In this document: positions 10,151 through 21,745 of the stretch, in pieces
Position numbering within the stretch: position 1 is the stretch's first letter
Layout of the letters: every line of letters starts with the position of its first letter
Assembly: GCA_047495785.1 (NCBI GenBank)
Contig: JBLDXI010000017.1
Span: forward strand, 682,001 to 746,000
Direction of reading: 5' to 3'
DNA length: 64,000 nt
Source: Lepidodermella squamata
Taxonomy: Eukaryota; Gastrotricha
Program-made: the position numbers and the translations under genes
Notes under the pieces: model-generated
The model's input: only the letters and a program-made list of their open reading frames with translations
What the model was told of the DNA's origin: nothing
Database searches by the model: none

Positions 10151-10520
10151 GCTAAAAGCTGAAAGAACTGTAATTATCCCGTTAAGTGGAACTAGCCCTA
10201 TAACGAAAGCACACACACATTAACGTGACAATAGTTTGCTGCTTACACATTTTATTACTTAAAAAATTAATGATTGCCGGTCAGTGAAAATACCGGAAGT
10301 TCAGCAAGATAGAAAAAATGCCAAACGCCGATATCACAGGTCTGATCTTTCCCTAGGGAGCGAATTGCCACTACAAAGTCAGAGTACTTCATAAAGGCAA
10401 GTTCCCGGTAAATTAATATTTTGTTTAACAACATCATGCGCTTGCATTTCTTATAGAATTAGAGGGTTAACTATTCGTCATTTTTCGATAATCAGTTTCA
10501 GTTTACGTCAAATGGCGCGT
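10151..10520. other. intergenic between lectin B and the Sushi-lectin
   Basis: No gene is seen. It holds the presumed promoter of lectin B and the 3' end of the next gene. Confidence 0.4.
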
Positions 10521-11851
10521 TTAGCACTTGTACTCGCAAATGGCGCCGTCCAGCTTATTAGCCGTCGCGCAGTAGATATCATCCCAACGGCCGTCGAAAG
10601 AAATGCGGATGCACGTGCCAGTCGGTGTGCCAGCCGTACAGCCAGACCTACTCGGCTGAACATCCGGTGTCTGCGCCCAATTCGAATACGTTACAGTTGT
10701 TCCGTCTTGCCACGTGTACGGAGCCGTGGCAGTTGCAGCCTTACCACCAATCCAATGCCCGTTACAGCCCCAAGCGTTTTTACCCAGGACTATAAGAGGA
10801 GAGAGGAGAGAATTTATGAGACAGAAATACCGTAACGAAGGGTAACTTTCTAGTTGCTTTCGGCCCTAGCTAGCCATCTTAAAAGACAACAGCTGCGTTA
10901 TTTCGTTTCAAGTAACTGGATATGAAGATAGGGTCCCTTGAAGGGTCTCATTTATGAAAAATTTCAGAAAAAGCTCATTTTAGCCCTTGGGGCTTTTAGA
11001 TTCATCCCTATCGGGAGGTCACCCTTATTTTAACTTTTCTCAGAATATTTTATACTTGCATCAATGACCTTGAACTCGAAAAATGTGATCATCTGCAAAT
11101 CCTCGTAACAGTATTCCTTGAGAGTCTTACCGGCGAGTAGTGTGATATTCCCCTGTTCAGCCGCGCTTTTGATGCTGGCAAGACGGCCTCCAGCTGCCTC
11201 GCACTTGCCAAACGCTTCATCCCACGTGAAAGCTCCAGCCACCCTGAAGTACTTCGTCGCTGGATTTGCGCATTTCGACACAGCCGTAGTGGTCGGAGCT
11301 TTCGTAGTAGTAGTAGCAGCCGTCGTAGGCGCTGCTGTCGTCGGAGCCGCTGCAGGTTTAGCCGTCGATGCCGCGATCATAGCCTTGGCTGTCGTTGCAG
11401 CTGCTTTAGCTGTTGTAGCGGAAGGGGCAGCTACCCCATTGCCAACGCTATTGCCTCTAATACACCTGGCACCTTGAACGTTACCAGACCAGTTCCCATT
11501 ATCGTTGCACGTAACAGCCGCCGTGACTGCATTGTCGCTTGGAACGAATCCTGATCTGCATTGCAGGCGGATTTTATCGCCAGATTTGCCCTTTCCTGCT
11601 CGAGTGTCTCTACGGCGTCGGGGTTTGTTGTTTCTATCTTTGTCGCCACTTTTATCATTGCTTTTGTCCCCGCGACTCTTGTCATTATTCGATGAACCAC
11701 CGCCATTACCGCTCACCTTGACCCAATCACCGTCAGATACAGTTCCAGGTTCAGGGCACTCCTTAGCTTTGCTGTTGGAGCCTGCTTTATTATCAGCCGA
11801 AGCCAAATACAGGCAGCAAAGTAGTGTAGCTGCAGCTAAAATTAATTTCAT
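10521..11851 (-). CDS. secreted Sushi (CCP) plus C-type lectin protein
   Basis: Two exons (11851-11131 and 10789-10521; phase 1 intron of 341 bp) give 329 residues. The signal peptide MKLILAAATLLCCLYLASA is clear. A Sushi domain follows (CPEPGTV ... LQCRSGFVPSDN ... VTCNDNGNWSG ... ARC), with an unusual insertion of about 45 residues rich in Lys, Arg, Asp and Ser, including RRRR, between its first two cysteines. An Ala/Thr-rich linker then leads to a C-type lectin domain with KYFRVAGAFTWDEAFGKC, CNGHWIGGK and FDGRWDDIYC. The lectin lacks a clear EPN or QPD triplet, so calcium-dependent sugar binding is doubtful. The intron falls at the same place and phase (LA-G) as in lectins A and B. Sushi plus lectin suggests extracellular recognition. 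Confidence 0.87.
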
Positions 11852-12960
11852 TGTTCAACTACTCGAAAAAAGGTTTCTGTTGAATGCCGCAACGTGAAAC
11901 CGCGAATGTCGTGCTTGGAGGATTTGGCCTGTTGTGGTGAAAAATTCGTGACCAACGGCGTCGAACAAATTTATCTTAAGGTTACAATTTCGCGCTTTTG
12001 TTTTTCAGAATTTTAATTAGCGCTGCTAAAAAAACTTCGTCGTGTGGGCGAAAGTTTCGAGAGAAGTTCGTTGGCAGCAAACAAAATTAAGAATTGGGGC
12101 ATGCGCTTATTTTTCAATCTTTAACCAACTTTTGGTACACTTCAGACTTGGTAAGGGATTAACTTTTCATTTAGGCTTAAGGCTACATTCAGCATTCAGG
12201 CTGCTTTTCTTTGACATTTGAAGTGACGCTTCTATTTGGGACCTTCTCTATTGTCTATGTAGAAGTAAAATATTATCAGTAAATACTTGGAGTTCCAAGT
12301 TCAGGAATCCTTGGGCCGATGCAAGGCCCAACTGAATCAGTGTCATTCCGCTCAAGGTTTAATCTGGGTAAAATCGTTTTATTTCCGCTTTGAATCTAGA
12401 AACGCCCACTTGCTGAAATGAGTGTCCTATACGTGATGGAGCAGTGCGTGGGGAAAAATCACGGTGACCACGCAGCTACTCAGACTGTAACCGTTCCCTC
12501 GAAATGACAGCTCGGTGATGCATTATTTAAAACTTTTGCTGGCCCATATTCGAGGGCGGAATGGTCGCGTAAGCCCACGCTACGTCTTCAAAGCTGGAGC
12601 GACTCTACGCAGTTCAAGATCGATTTTCAAAAATTACGGGTGTTTAACGCCCACCTTTAAAACATCGTCCGTTTGTAGGATTCGCGGTCTATATTATCCA
12701 CAAAGGTGAAAGAAGTGAACAAATCCGGTCCAACGTCAACACCTAAACCGAATCTCCTCCAGGATCTCTATTGCCCGGAATTTCAGAAATCAAAACTTCT
12801 TTGTGCATCAGCTGATTAATGGGAACCTTCGAAAACATTCAAAAACCTTCGAAACCTTCGAAAAATGTACACCCCAAGTTCCATTCGTTGAAATAGAATG
12901 AGGCAAAAGTTGATAGCTAAATTTTACTCGCAGAAAAAGCTGAATGCACATTGCAACTAG
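11852..12960. other. intergenic, no gene seen
   Basis: About 1.1 kb upstream of the Sushi-lectin. Short open frames such as 12515-12709 have no supporting features. A small run of repeated ccttcgaaa units lies near 12825-12865. Confidence 0.4.
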
Positions 12961-13394
12961 CTAATTGTTAACATTGGACCTAAACCGTCCGAGTTTGCTG
13001 CGTTGTCGCGAAGCAAATCTTTCCAGCGGCGGATCAAAAGTTGCACTGAAGCAAAGTTTTGCAAAGACAGGAATCATTTTAGCTTTCTCGCCGCCGAATT
13101 GTTGAAAGCAGTTCTTGATAGCTCGATCGCGTTTGACCGTCAAATTCAGTTCGACAAGTTTCCGCAGCATAAGGGTGACTTCGCCTGGATGAGCTGCGAA
13201 AATTGTAGCCAATTTTCTTCCTATAAAAAAGCCAACGTTTTACTTGAACGTAATTTCTCGAAAAAAGACTTACTCATTTCAGCCACTGAGAGATTTTTCC
13301 GAGTTTCAGCGTTGCTGACGGCTTCGTCGCACTGAATCATGAACCAGTGGCAAGATAGAATGACTGATATTGTGATTAATTGAAATCGGCACAT
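12961..13394 (-). CDS. small secreted protein, unknown family (paralog of the gene at 15.1 kb)
   Basis: Two exons (13394-13274, 13220-12961; 53 bp intron, phase 1) give 126 residues, starting at MCRFQLITISVILSC, a good signal peptide. An upstream in-frame ATG at 13430 would add 12 residues and weaken the leader, so I prefer the inner start. The mature part is basic and mostly helical-looking. Its signature, RAIKNCFQQFGGEKAK then PVFAKLCFS, is shared with the neighbouring paralog (QAIEDCFRRNGGNSAK, PFIARICYS), which defines a two-cysteine pattern. I do not recognise the family. Confidence 0.7.
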
Positions 13395-15086
13395 TTTCGA
13401 GCGAAAAAAAGTGTGAATGAAAAATTCCACCTAAAAAAGTACGTTGCAAGTAACCTTTCCAGTAAAATTAAAGGTTCGCGTGCTCATTTTCTCAAAGTAG
13501 GAGGGGTAATTTTTTAATGAAAAAGTGTGAAGATTTTGACGTATATTCTCCATTCTTCAAATCGAGATATTGCGTGACGTAAATTTTATATTTTTTTTCA
13601 AAAATGTGAGAGCTTTTTCGAGTGATGAAAAATTAATCTAGTAATAAATGCAAAGCGTGGGGCTTCTGGATTCGTGGGCTCTCACTCCCCGACGCCGATA
13701 CTAGGAAATGGTAGACAGCTAATTAGTGCGTTAATGGTCAGGCCAAAAGTGCGCAAAGGGTGAGTGACTAATCATAGGAAATTCGCGCCATAAATCACGT
13801 TGCTGCTAATAAGTGACAGCGGTAGACTGAACCTCGCGGTAGATGCGACGCTTTTCGACGCGCAAGATGTAGGCTGATCGACTTTCTGTCTATGCGACTG
13901 AGAATAAATCGCACATAAATCCTCCTCCTCAAACCACTGAGGCGTTGAGTGCGAATAAGATATTATACAGTAGATATGGGCATATACACAATAAACAAAT
14001 TTACATCGAATTTTGTTGATCTACTTTGATTTTAATCGACTTGTCGGAAAAATATTTATTGTTTATTCTAGATCGGGAATAGCCAAATGGTGATCGAAAA
14101 GTACCGTGACGGTGATCTAGGTAATAAATCACGCGTTTACCTACTCAAAAATCGTAATCACATGGTTTTAAATTTGAAATGACGGGTGAGCCACTCAATA
14201 GTCTTGTAAAAACTAAAAATATATGTATGTGCGATTATCGATGAACATTTTATATTCGCTAATAGAAGGCGTGGGTTTCAAGTGCATGACATATGTTTTA
14301 TTTTTATTGGCCAATTTTTCGCAATGTCGGACATTACCCAGTTTCTCCTAATCCGTGTTAAAGCCGAACAGCAGATTTTGTTGCCAGCTTTTTTTTCAAA
14401 ATAAAATCCTTCAGATTGACTATAACCTCAGGGTGTTTGAAAGGCTTATCTCATCGCATAAATTCAGTGAAAAAATGATAATAAAAAAACAGTGTCTCAC
14501 AGGCTTGATGATGAAGAGCCATGACCTATTACCAAAGTGTCATTGATTTTGCTAAAAGTATCACCTGGGGCTAGGTAGATGTCATCATGCCGGTGACTTT
14601 TTTCTTTGAGAGCGGCTTCATAGCTGTCACCGTTCTCGAGATAATTGCTCAGGTGTGACATCAGGTAAAGTCACGTGACCAAATTTACAACGGATCTTCT
14701 ACGTAATTTGGCGAGTGATAAAAATATGGAATTTTCGAATAATTAATCGCGACAAAATAGCAACTGCGCAAAACAGCGAGTGCGACAAAACAGCAAAAAT
14801 CTTTTATTTCGCGACAAAACAGCAAAAACTTACTATGTAAAAGATGCATTATGTTTCTGCTGTTATGTCGCAAGTAGAGCAATTTGCTGTTATGTCGCGT
14901 TTGCTGTTTTGGGAATTTGCTGTTATGACGTTCTGCCTTTCCTATACCAAGCATAAGGCAAAATAGGAAAAATCAGTAAAGAAAGAAAAAATTAAAACAT
15001 TTTCACAAAAACTCACAACTCTGAGGGCTTTTATTCAATTTTGTAATTAATTTAACAGAAAATGTAGATTGAACATTTAAAATTGG
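13395..15086. other. intergenic, no gene seen; contains a repeat cluster
   Basis: 1.7 kb between the two small secreted paralogs. Apart from the inverted GCGACA/AACAGCAAA repeats near 14715-14935, I see no coding or RNA gene. Confidence 0.4.
14715..14935. repeat. inverted short-repeat cluster (gcgacaaaacagcaaa)
   Basis: The left half carries several copies of gcgacaaaacagcaaa-like units and the right half carries their inverse (tttgctgttatgtcgc). The stretch can therefore fold into a hairpin. Similar gcgac words recur at 62.5-63.9 kb. It probably derives from a short non-autonomous DNA element. Confidence 0.55.
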
Positions 15087-15488
15087 TCAGTCCTTTGACA
15101 GCTTTGACACGGTAACTCGGTTATCCAGCTTCATTTTATTTAATTGGGTTGAATAACATATTCGGGCAATAAATGGCACCAGTTTCGCAGAATTGCCGCC
15201 ATTTCTTCGAAAGCAATCTTCGATCGCTTGATTTCGAGCCTCCAACAGGCGAGCTTCAACCATTTTCTGTATCGTCGTCGCCAATGATCGGAAATCAGGC
15301 TTTAATAACAGCTCGCGAACTATTATGCCTGCATAGAATAAATATTATAAAAATTAAATATTAATTAAATTGAAAGACTTGCGATTTTTTTCCTGCCGCT
15401 GAAGATTGCCATTTTTCACGGCTTCTCCCAATCCTGGCGAAACTACTAAATTTAAGGCTGATAAAATGAATAATAATTTGAGCGCCAT
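15087..15488 (-). CDS. small secreted protein, unknown family, frame break near an A7 run
   Basis: The exon at 15328-15087 encodes REL...SLATTIQKMVEARL and the shared QAIEDCFRRNGGNSAK / PFIARICYS signature. An upstream exon from ATG 15488 gives a signal peptide (MALKLLFILSALNLVVS) and ends at a GT about 15378. The intron position matches the paralog at 13 kb, but the two exons are one base out of frame. A run of seven A (sense strand) lies just before the donor, and one A fewer would restore the phase 1 junction seen in the paralog. So this is either an assembly homopolymer error or a young pseudogene. Confidence 0.55.
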
Positions 15489-15782
15489 AAACGAATTTTT
15501 TCAGCCGTAAATGCCTCGAAATTGTTTCTCAGCCCGTATCTAGGGTTGAAGATTTTTCAATTTTTTTTCATCAAGAGCATGTGACCACTTATGGCCACAC
15601 CCGCCCCACGTCCATTAAAGCTGTTAATTCAAACCAAATAGACTAAAAAATGAGGACTAATCAATAAACTCGTGGGATGATTTATTATTCCTCTTATCAA
15701 ATCTCTTGTCTTCTAGATAGATTCATCTACAAAGGATCGATGATTATTTTGTTAATAGTGGCAATTTGCCATTACGATGTCA

Positions 15783-16943
15783 CTATAGGAATATAATTTT
15801 CAGGTGAAAAATCGCTGCTGTGAGTCCCATTGCTATTGAAACGAAAGTAGCCGATGACTGCGCCGATACTGCTCCAGATCTTGGCAACATGTTGATACAG
15901 TCTGAAATAATGAGAAATAATGAGAATCTGAAATAATGAGATATTAAAAAAATGTAAGATCCGAGTTAAAAAATAAGAGATTCAAAAATATCTGACAAAT
16001 GGAAATTGATTAATTGTTCTTAATTGGAAAAAAATCGGAATACATTTTTGAATTTTGTTAATCGTTTGAAATTTAAGAATGATAATTTTAATTGAAGGGT
16101 TAATAAAACTGATAACTGATAGAGTGTGACCAATTTTACCGTTTGAAGGGAATGTCCAAACTCGAATGAGCTTCTTAGCCGAAAAACAGGCACGTTTCTC
16201 GAGCTCAACTTCGATTTTATTGTACTCATCATCTGACCTTCGTCTGGTATCCTTGAAAAATAGCGTGAAGGCCCAATCGGGACATTCGCCCTGAGTGCCG
16301 AGCCAAGCTTTTTTATACGTTCCTATACATTTAGCTCGCAGGAGAAATTCTTCATTTTTGGTATCGAGCAGCCAATTACTTGTCGCTAAAATAAAATAAA
16401 ATAAAAATGAATCAATAAGTAAATTTCTGGTCCCGTTTTTACTCACTTTGATTTCCCGCGACAGATAGAAAATTTCGAAGTGGATTTTTAGCGTCGAATT
16501 TCCAGCTTCCAACATTTCCTACGCATTTTTTTCTTCGAAATTGCCGCAATTAAATGCTTCGAAAATTCTCAAAACAGCACATACCCATCTTTTCCAGCGT
16601 AATACGCTATCGAGTAGTAAGGATTTTGGGTAGTTGGGCGATTGTTCCGGGTAGCATAACCGTACCAAGTGGTGTTGGCTAAAACACCCTGGTTAGATTC
16701 GACCCAAAATAGATGCTCGTACCAAATTCTCCCGAATAACTTTTTAAATCAACATAAATATTATAAAATTATTTTTAAATAACCAAATTTTACCTTATCG
16801 AGTGAAAAAGTTGCTTCCGTCTCAAATTTATTCGGATCGATGAAGGCTGATAATGTCGAATTTTCACAAGGAACACATCCCTGAATTTCCGCAGCAAAAT
16901 TGACGGCTAAAACAGCGACTAAAACCGATTTTAAGCTAGCCAT
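15783..16943 (-). CDS. lipocalin-like protein with GPI-signal-like tail, possible frameshift (lipocalin G)
   Basis: Five exons can be traced: 16943-16794, 16739-16585, 16518-16447, 16385-16140 and 15901-15783. There is a signal peptide (MASLKSVLVAVLAVNFAAEI), the lipocalin first-strand motif LFGRIWYEH, the later strand SNWLLDTKNEEFLLRAKC and a C-terminal hydrophobic tail (TFVSIAMGLTAAIFHL) after a final cysteine. Lipocalins bind small hydrophobic ligands in a beta-barrel; the tail suggests GPI anchoring at the cell surface. The joined exons contain one extra base near 16503-16507, after a KCWK segment whose Cys matches a Cys in paralogs H and I. Either it is a frameshifted pseudogene or the splice differs from my model. 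Intron phases of the last two exons equal those of H. Confidence 0.6.
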
Positions 16944-17293
16944 TTCAGTTACCGAAAAACGAATTGAAATTGTATATCCAACGCGAGTTTCTAGGTTTAG
17001 TTGACGTTGCTAATTTACATGTTTATAAACAGGAAATATTTTGGCGCGACACTTGTCCAAATTAACACGCTGTTTACCTATTTTAGTAGGTAAACTCGGC
17101 TCCATTTTGATGTCATTTTATTTTTTGACTCATCTCATCCTTTGCATCGGTTTTTCCCCGACAAAATTAGGCACGATAAATAATCATTTTTTGGCTCCAG
17201 GACCGAGAATATATATACAGCCATGCATATTAAAAATTATTTTTTTCTCTCGAATAATCCATAGGTGTGGGGCAGTTTTTTTTATACATTGCA
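16944..17293. other. intergenic, no gene seen
   Basis: 350 bp between lipocalins G and H, AT-rich. It probably contains the G promoter and the H polyadenylation region. Confidence 0.4.
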
Positions 17294-18423
17294 TCATAAT
17301 TGATGAGAAGAAAGAAAGAAAATGCGTGAAAAGGCTGAGATAACAACAGTGAAGAAGAAGCTTGCAAGTTCCCGGGCGGCCGCATTTGTCGATGAGGTGA
17401 TGAAAAAATTCTCGTCGTCATTGCTTGGCAGGTCGGATTTTGAATCCTCAATAATAGGCTCATCGTTAGAAATCGCGTTCGACCCAATTTCGGCTTCATT
17501 TCCAATGTGGATTGCTTTGATTTTCGACTCCTCTGGCGTAGCAAGTTGGCAATCTTGAACTAAATTTTATATTTTAAAATCGTTTAAAATTAATTCAATT
17601 AAATTTAAATTAAATTTGAATTTTATTAAAAAAAATTAATATTTAAAGAAAATAGATAAATAAAATACCGTTTGGCTTTATTGTCTGTTCGCGCCATAAT
17701 TTGAGAACTGGATAGCAGATGCTAAATTCTAGTTTCGCCTCGATTTCAGCGATTTCATCGTCACTTCGAAGCTTGGTATCGTTGAATAGCAAAGCAAAGC
17801 CCCATTGCGAACATTCATGGGCACCAGTCCATTTCGCTAGATAAGTTCCATCACAAATCGCTAGCAGCATAAAATCTTCGCTTTTCGCATCGAGAAGCCA
17901 TACGCTTGAAACTAGGAAAATAGGGTAAGATTGGGAATTTTTCGAAAATAATAGAACCTTTTTCGTTCCTGGACTCTTGCTTGATATTCCGAGGGCTGAG
18001 AGGCTTTTTCTCATTAAAATTCCATGTCGCTTGCCAATTTATACAAGCGCTTCTAAAAAATCGAGAAAAATTCTAAATAAATAAAATTTCTATAAATAAA
18101 AACTGCCCAAACCCTTGAAAAGCAGCGACCGATACCGCAGCACTCGATTCGTGCGAGCCCTGCAGCGAATATTCGCGATTCGGGCTGATTTTCATGACCA
18201 AGCTCGTCACAATCGACTGAGCTTGGGGTGTTGTATAGTAGTAATGCTCATACCACCGCGAATCGTACAGCTTTTTCGGCGAAAATGTCAGTTCAGTGTT
18301 GAAAAAATTCGGATCAATATTCGATGTCAATACAGCAGGATCGCACAGGCCTGTTGGCTGATCCGAGGCGAGGCATTCGGCCGAAATAAAAATTAATATA
18401 AAAATTTCAAGTTTATTCAACAT
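17294..18423 (-). CDS. lipocalin-like protein with acidic stalk and GPI-signal-like tail (lipocalin H)
   Basis: Four exons (18423-18113, 18052-17958, 17911-17669, 17553-17294; phases 2, 1, 1) join without a break to 302 residues. The signal peptide is MLNKLEIFILIFISAECLA. The lipocalin signature is KLYDSRWYEHYYY, and the second conserved strand reads VWLLDAKSEDFMLLAIC. The last exon begins with a conserved DC, continues as an acidic, Ser/Asn-rich stalk of about 60 residues and ends in a hydrophobic segment (ELASFFFTVVISAFSRIFFL) four codons before the stop. That is the arrangement of a GPI-attachment signal. The fold call rests on the G/S-x-WYE and WLLD motifs plus paired cysteines; the ligand is unknown. 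Confidence 0.75.
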
Positions 18424-19892
18424 ATTCTGCGATAATTTCTAAAATGAATAGAAGTAAATAATATTGAAAAATTAATTAAAATTATAAGGCGTGAAAAGCG
18501 TCCCTAGCAACCAAACAACGCTCCAGCCGAATGGAATAATTTGTAATAAACAATGGGGATTTTCTAAAAAAAACGGGTAAACATTTTTTGTTATGTATCG
18601 ATAAAAATCAGTGAATAACCGGCTCTATTTCCTGTATTAGACAAGGCACCCTACCGGAAGAATTCCTTTGTGGTGAGTAATAAAATTATTATCTCTCATT
18701 GCGTTATTATAGTACAATAAAAACTATGCGCGCATCATTATTTTACATTACTAATATTAAAATTGAGTGTAATTTACGTGTGTATAACCTAAACCGGTAT
18801 ATTGCGCTTGTTACCTGTGTGCGCGCGCGCACAAAAAAGACCTGCGCGCAAGTGCGCAATACGCGATGATGCGATACAGAGCGCGCGATTATTGCTATTA
18901 TTATCATCGTTGAGAGAGCGGGTTATTATACTGCTACTACATTATTATTTTTATTTACCGGCGCACTTTCTTGACCGGCGCGGAAAACTTGGTGGCGTTA
19001 CACTACGTTTTTTTCCTTACCTATCTGCTCACTCGCTTCATTGTTGTTGAACAAGCAGCAGCTCTTTCGCCAAAAACAACAATTGTATATCGCTTTCAAT
19101 ATTCCTTAGAGCAATAGATGCCACTATATGTTGTAGGTAAAGGTTCAGAGAATGAGAAGCTTCGTTTCACGTAACTCACAGCTTGTGTTTTATTTGGCCT
19201 ATTTATATAATAAAAATGAGCCGCTTTTGGTTCATTTTCGCAGTTGTAGTGTTCTTGCGGGGTATTGCTATAACAATATTGTTATTGTAGAAGATGCTAC
19301 AAGAGTGATATTATAAGCGATTATGATAGCAATGATGAGCGCACTTTGAGCCAAGTACCGGCACCTGACAAAAAATTAGAAAATATCCGAAAAAATCATT
19401 GAAAATTATTTTTGAAAATATATTCTAGTTATGGATAAAATACGAAATAATTAGATAATTTATCCACCCTAATAAATATTTATAAAATATTATTATTGTA
19501 AAAAAGAGAGAATGTCTATAATTTCTGCCTCGGTATAACACTCCGAAGGCCGAACAAGGTGTTTGCTGTGTTATACTACTCAGTTATATAGACCGGCATA
19601 ACCTAGAACAGTAGTGCGTATAACATTTCAACTGAAGCGTTACGTATAAAAGGGGAGGGGCTCCGTTTTTTATATATAGCGCGGGTTAATAGCAAAAAAA
19701 CATCGACTCACCCTCTATGATATTACAAGACTTTTTTTATTGTTCGGTTTATTTATCCAGGCCATGAGTCGATGGCTCTTATCATTGAGGTGGCACTTCG
19801 ATATCATCCCCATCTCACCTTACCTATGTTTCCTCAAGAAGATAAATGATTGAAAATAAACATTTTTTACTAAAAAAAGTCTGCGATTGATC
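18424..19892. other. intergenic, no gene seen
   Basis: 1.5 kb between lipocalins H and I. It contains a GCGC-rich patch near 18810-18900 (alternating gcgcgcg) in otherwise AT-rich sequence, but no supported gene or element. Confidence 0.4.
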
Positions 19893-21123
19893 TTAAAGCA
19901 CGGTATGATATATGAAAATCAGCGCGAAAAATGACAGATGACCAGCTGTTTTCGATCGATTTCCGCCGGCGTTGTTAACAGGCGAGCATTCTGTAATAAA
20001 AATGAAAAATAAATTTCTGGAAAATTACTATTTTTCAGTAGTACCATATTTTCCGTCCTGATTACGAGAGTAGAACAGCCGTTCCCTAGCAAAGCAAATT
20101 CGATTTTCCAAAATATCGACGGCAACGCGATCGATTTCTTGCTCGCTCATCGGCTTCGAATCGGTCGTGAAATATCGAAATTGCCAATTTTCTGATTTTT
20201 CACATATCGATACTTCATTGCTGCACTGCGCGATGAGGAGTTGGCCTTCTTCTTGGCACGAGTCCAACAGCCACCATCGGCTAATTTCAACCGTCTTATT
20301 AGTCGGAAAATTTCCGATATTTACTGAAATTATGTTCTTTGGCTTGAATTTTTCTGGCTCGGTTTCGGTGAAATGCAGGGTTGTAGTCGATTTTTCACAC
20401 CTGGGACCTGAGCCCTGAAATGTGATCCGACCGCTTGGTTCCGCTGTAGTCACGTGATATGAAGCGAAAGGTTGGCTGAAAAAATGCGAGGAGTTGGAAC
20501 CAGTTGGCGCCCATCTTGCTTGCTCGTACCAGGATTTTCCTCTCAACTTGGAAAACATTAAATAAAATTTAAAATACATTTTTGAAAAAATTGGAAAAAA
20601 TAATTAATTAGGAAGAAATTGAAAAAAATTAATTAATTAATTAAATATTATTGCGCAAGTAATTTATTACCTTATTTGAGCAATAGGACTCGCTATGAAT
20701 AAAAAATCGCGGATCAATTTTTTGGTTTATGGAGCACTGGGCCCTCCGAACAGGCCTCGGAGGTTCCGAAACCGTCGTTGCCGCGAGATTTTTCGTTAAT
20801 TGATCGTTAGTCTTGACCTCATCCACCGTCACAGTCTCAACAAATTCTGATTCAGTTGTCGACTCCAGATCATCCGGGTTGGATATTAGTGTTGTATTCG
20901 GGAGACCAGTAGTGATATTGGCTGATTTTTGGGTCGTAGTTTTTGGCCGTCGTCTAGTCACCCTACCCCGCTTGTTTGTAGCTGAGGTTGTCAAATTATC
21001 GCTTGACACCGATTTCGTGACATTATCGGCCGATTTTATTGAATTATCACCCTGGCCAAGACTGAATCTAGTCAAGCAAAATCCATGGAAAGCAATAATT
21101 ACTAAAAAATTAAAGAGTCGCAT
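19893..21123 (-). CDS. lipocalin-like protein with Ser/Thr-rich stalk and GPI-signal-like tail (lipocalin I)
   Basis: Three exons (21123-20671, 20546-20045, 19990-19893; phases 0 and 1) give 350 residues. After a leader (MRLFNFLVIIAFHGFCLTRF) comes a stalk of about 110 residues rich in Ser, Thr and Asn with many possible glycosylation sites and a basic RGRVTRRRPK patch. The lipocalin part starts with the conserved cysteine and KLRGKSWYEQARW, then SRWWLLDSCQEEGQLLIAQC. The last exon has the shared EC start and a short hydrophobic end (GHLSFFALIFIYHTVL). It lacks two introns present in H. Together with G and H it forms a local family of surface-anchored lipocalins, here with the stalk moved to the N-terminal side. 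Confidence 0.75.
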
Positions 21124-21437
21124 TTTTTGGTATAATAGCCGTCGGCAGCAAGATGTAAATATATTCCTAATAGCTGAGGCTAGTAATAAATTTATAAAAA
21201 AAATCCGAGACCAGGTGGGACCTCAGAACGCATTTACCTGGCTCCACCTTGGCCACACCTGGTAGTAATAAAAATATCAAAAAATCTGATCCGCGTCGGG
21301 ACTGGTGTTAATCTAGAGATTTATTCCGAATGACTCATTATTAGCAAATTATCAATTTTTCTGTATTTTTCCAAAGCCTGCGCGAAAAATAATTTGTTTC
21401 AAAAATATGACTATAATATTCAGATTGTCCTTGGTAA

Positions 21438-21602
21438 CTAGGGCGAATTTTCAGCAGACATCATCGCAATTTTAACCACATCAATTTTCAACTTGGGTTT
21501 TGCATCTCTGGATTTTATGTAACGATTTTCTGCTAATTTTTGCGATATCAACGAGTAGGCCTGTTTTTGCCGTGAAGTTACAGATTCAAATCCGGTTTTT
21601 CT
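21438..21602 (-). pseudogene. duplicated 3' end of the C1GALT-like gene at 24.8 kb
   Basis: The minus strand reads KTGFESVTSRQKQAYSLISQ, then KLAENRY and an ending SAENSP followed by a stop. This matches the last residues of the glycosyltransferase whose last exon ends at 24834. Similarity continues into the 3' flank (about 21320-21437 versus 24710-24833). No upstream catalytic sequence is present, so it is a fragment. Confidence 0.85.
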
Positions 21603-21745
21603 GATGTATGAAGAATGAAGACAAATGAGCTATCAATATCTTGGGTCAAATGGGAATCTTTATTAGCCCAAAGATCAATATTCACATCAATCAATCAATC
21701 AAGCATTACGAGCGGCGTATGATGAGCGACGAATGACTTTCAATA

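Noticed and set aside
10512-10835. Plus-strand Arg-rich frame, with a twin at 3443-4006
   Set aside because: Both are antisense readings of the same lectin exon, which explains their near identity.
18802-19050. Basic open frame in a GCGC-rich patch
   Set aside because: Composition-driven frame with no motif or splice support.
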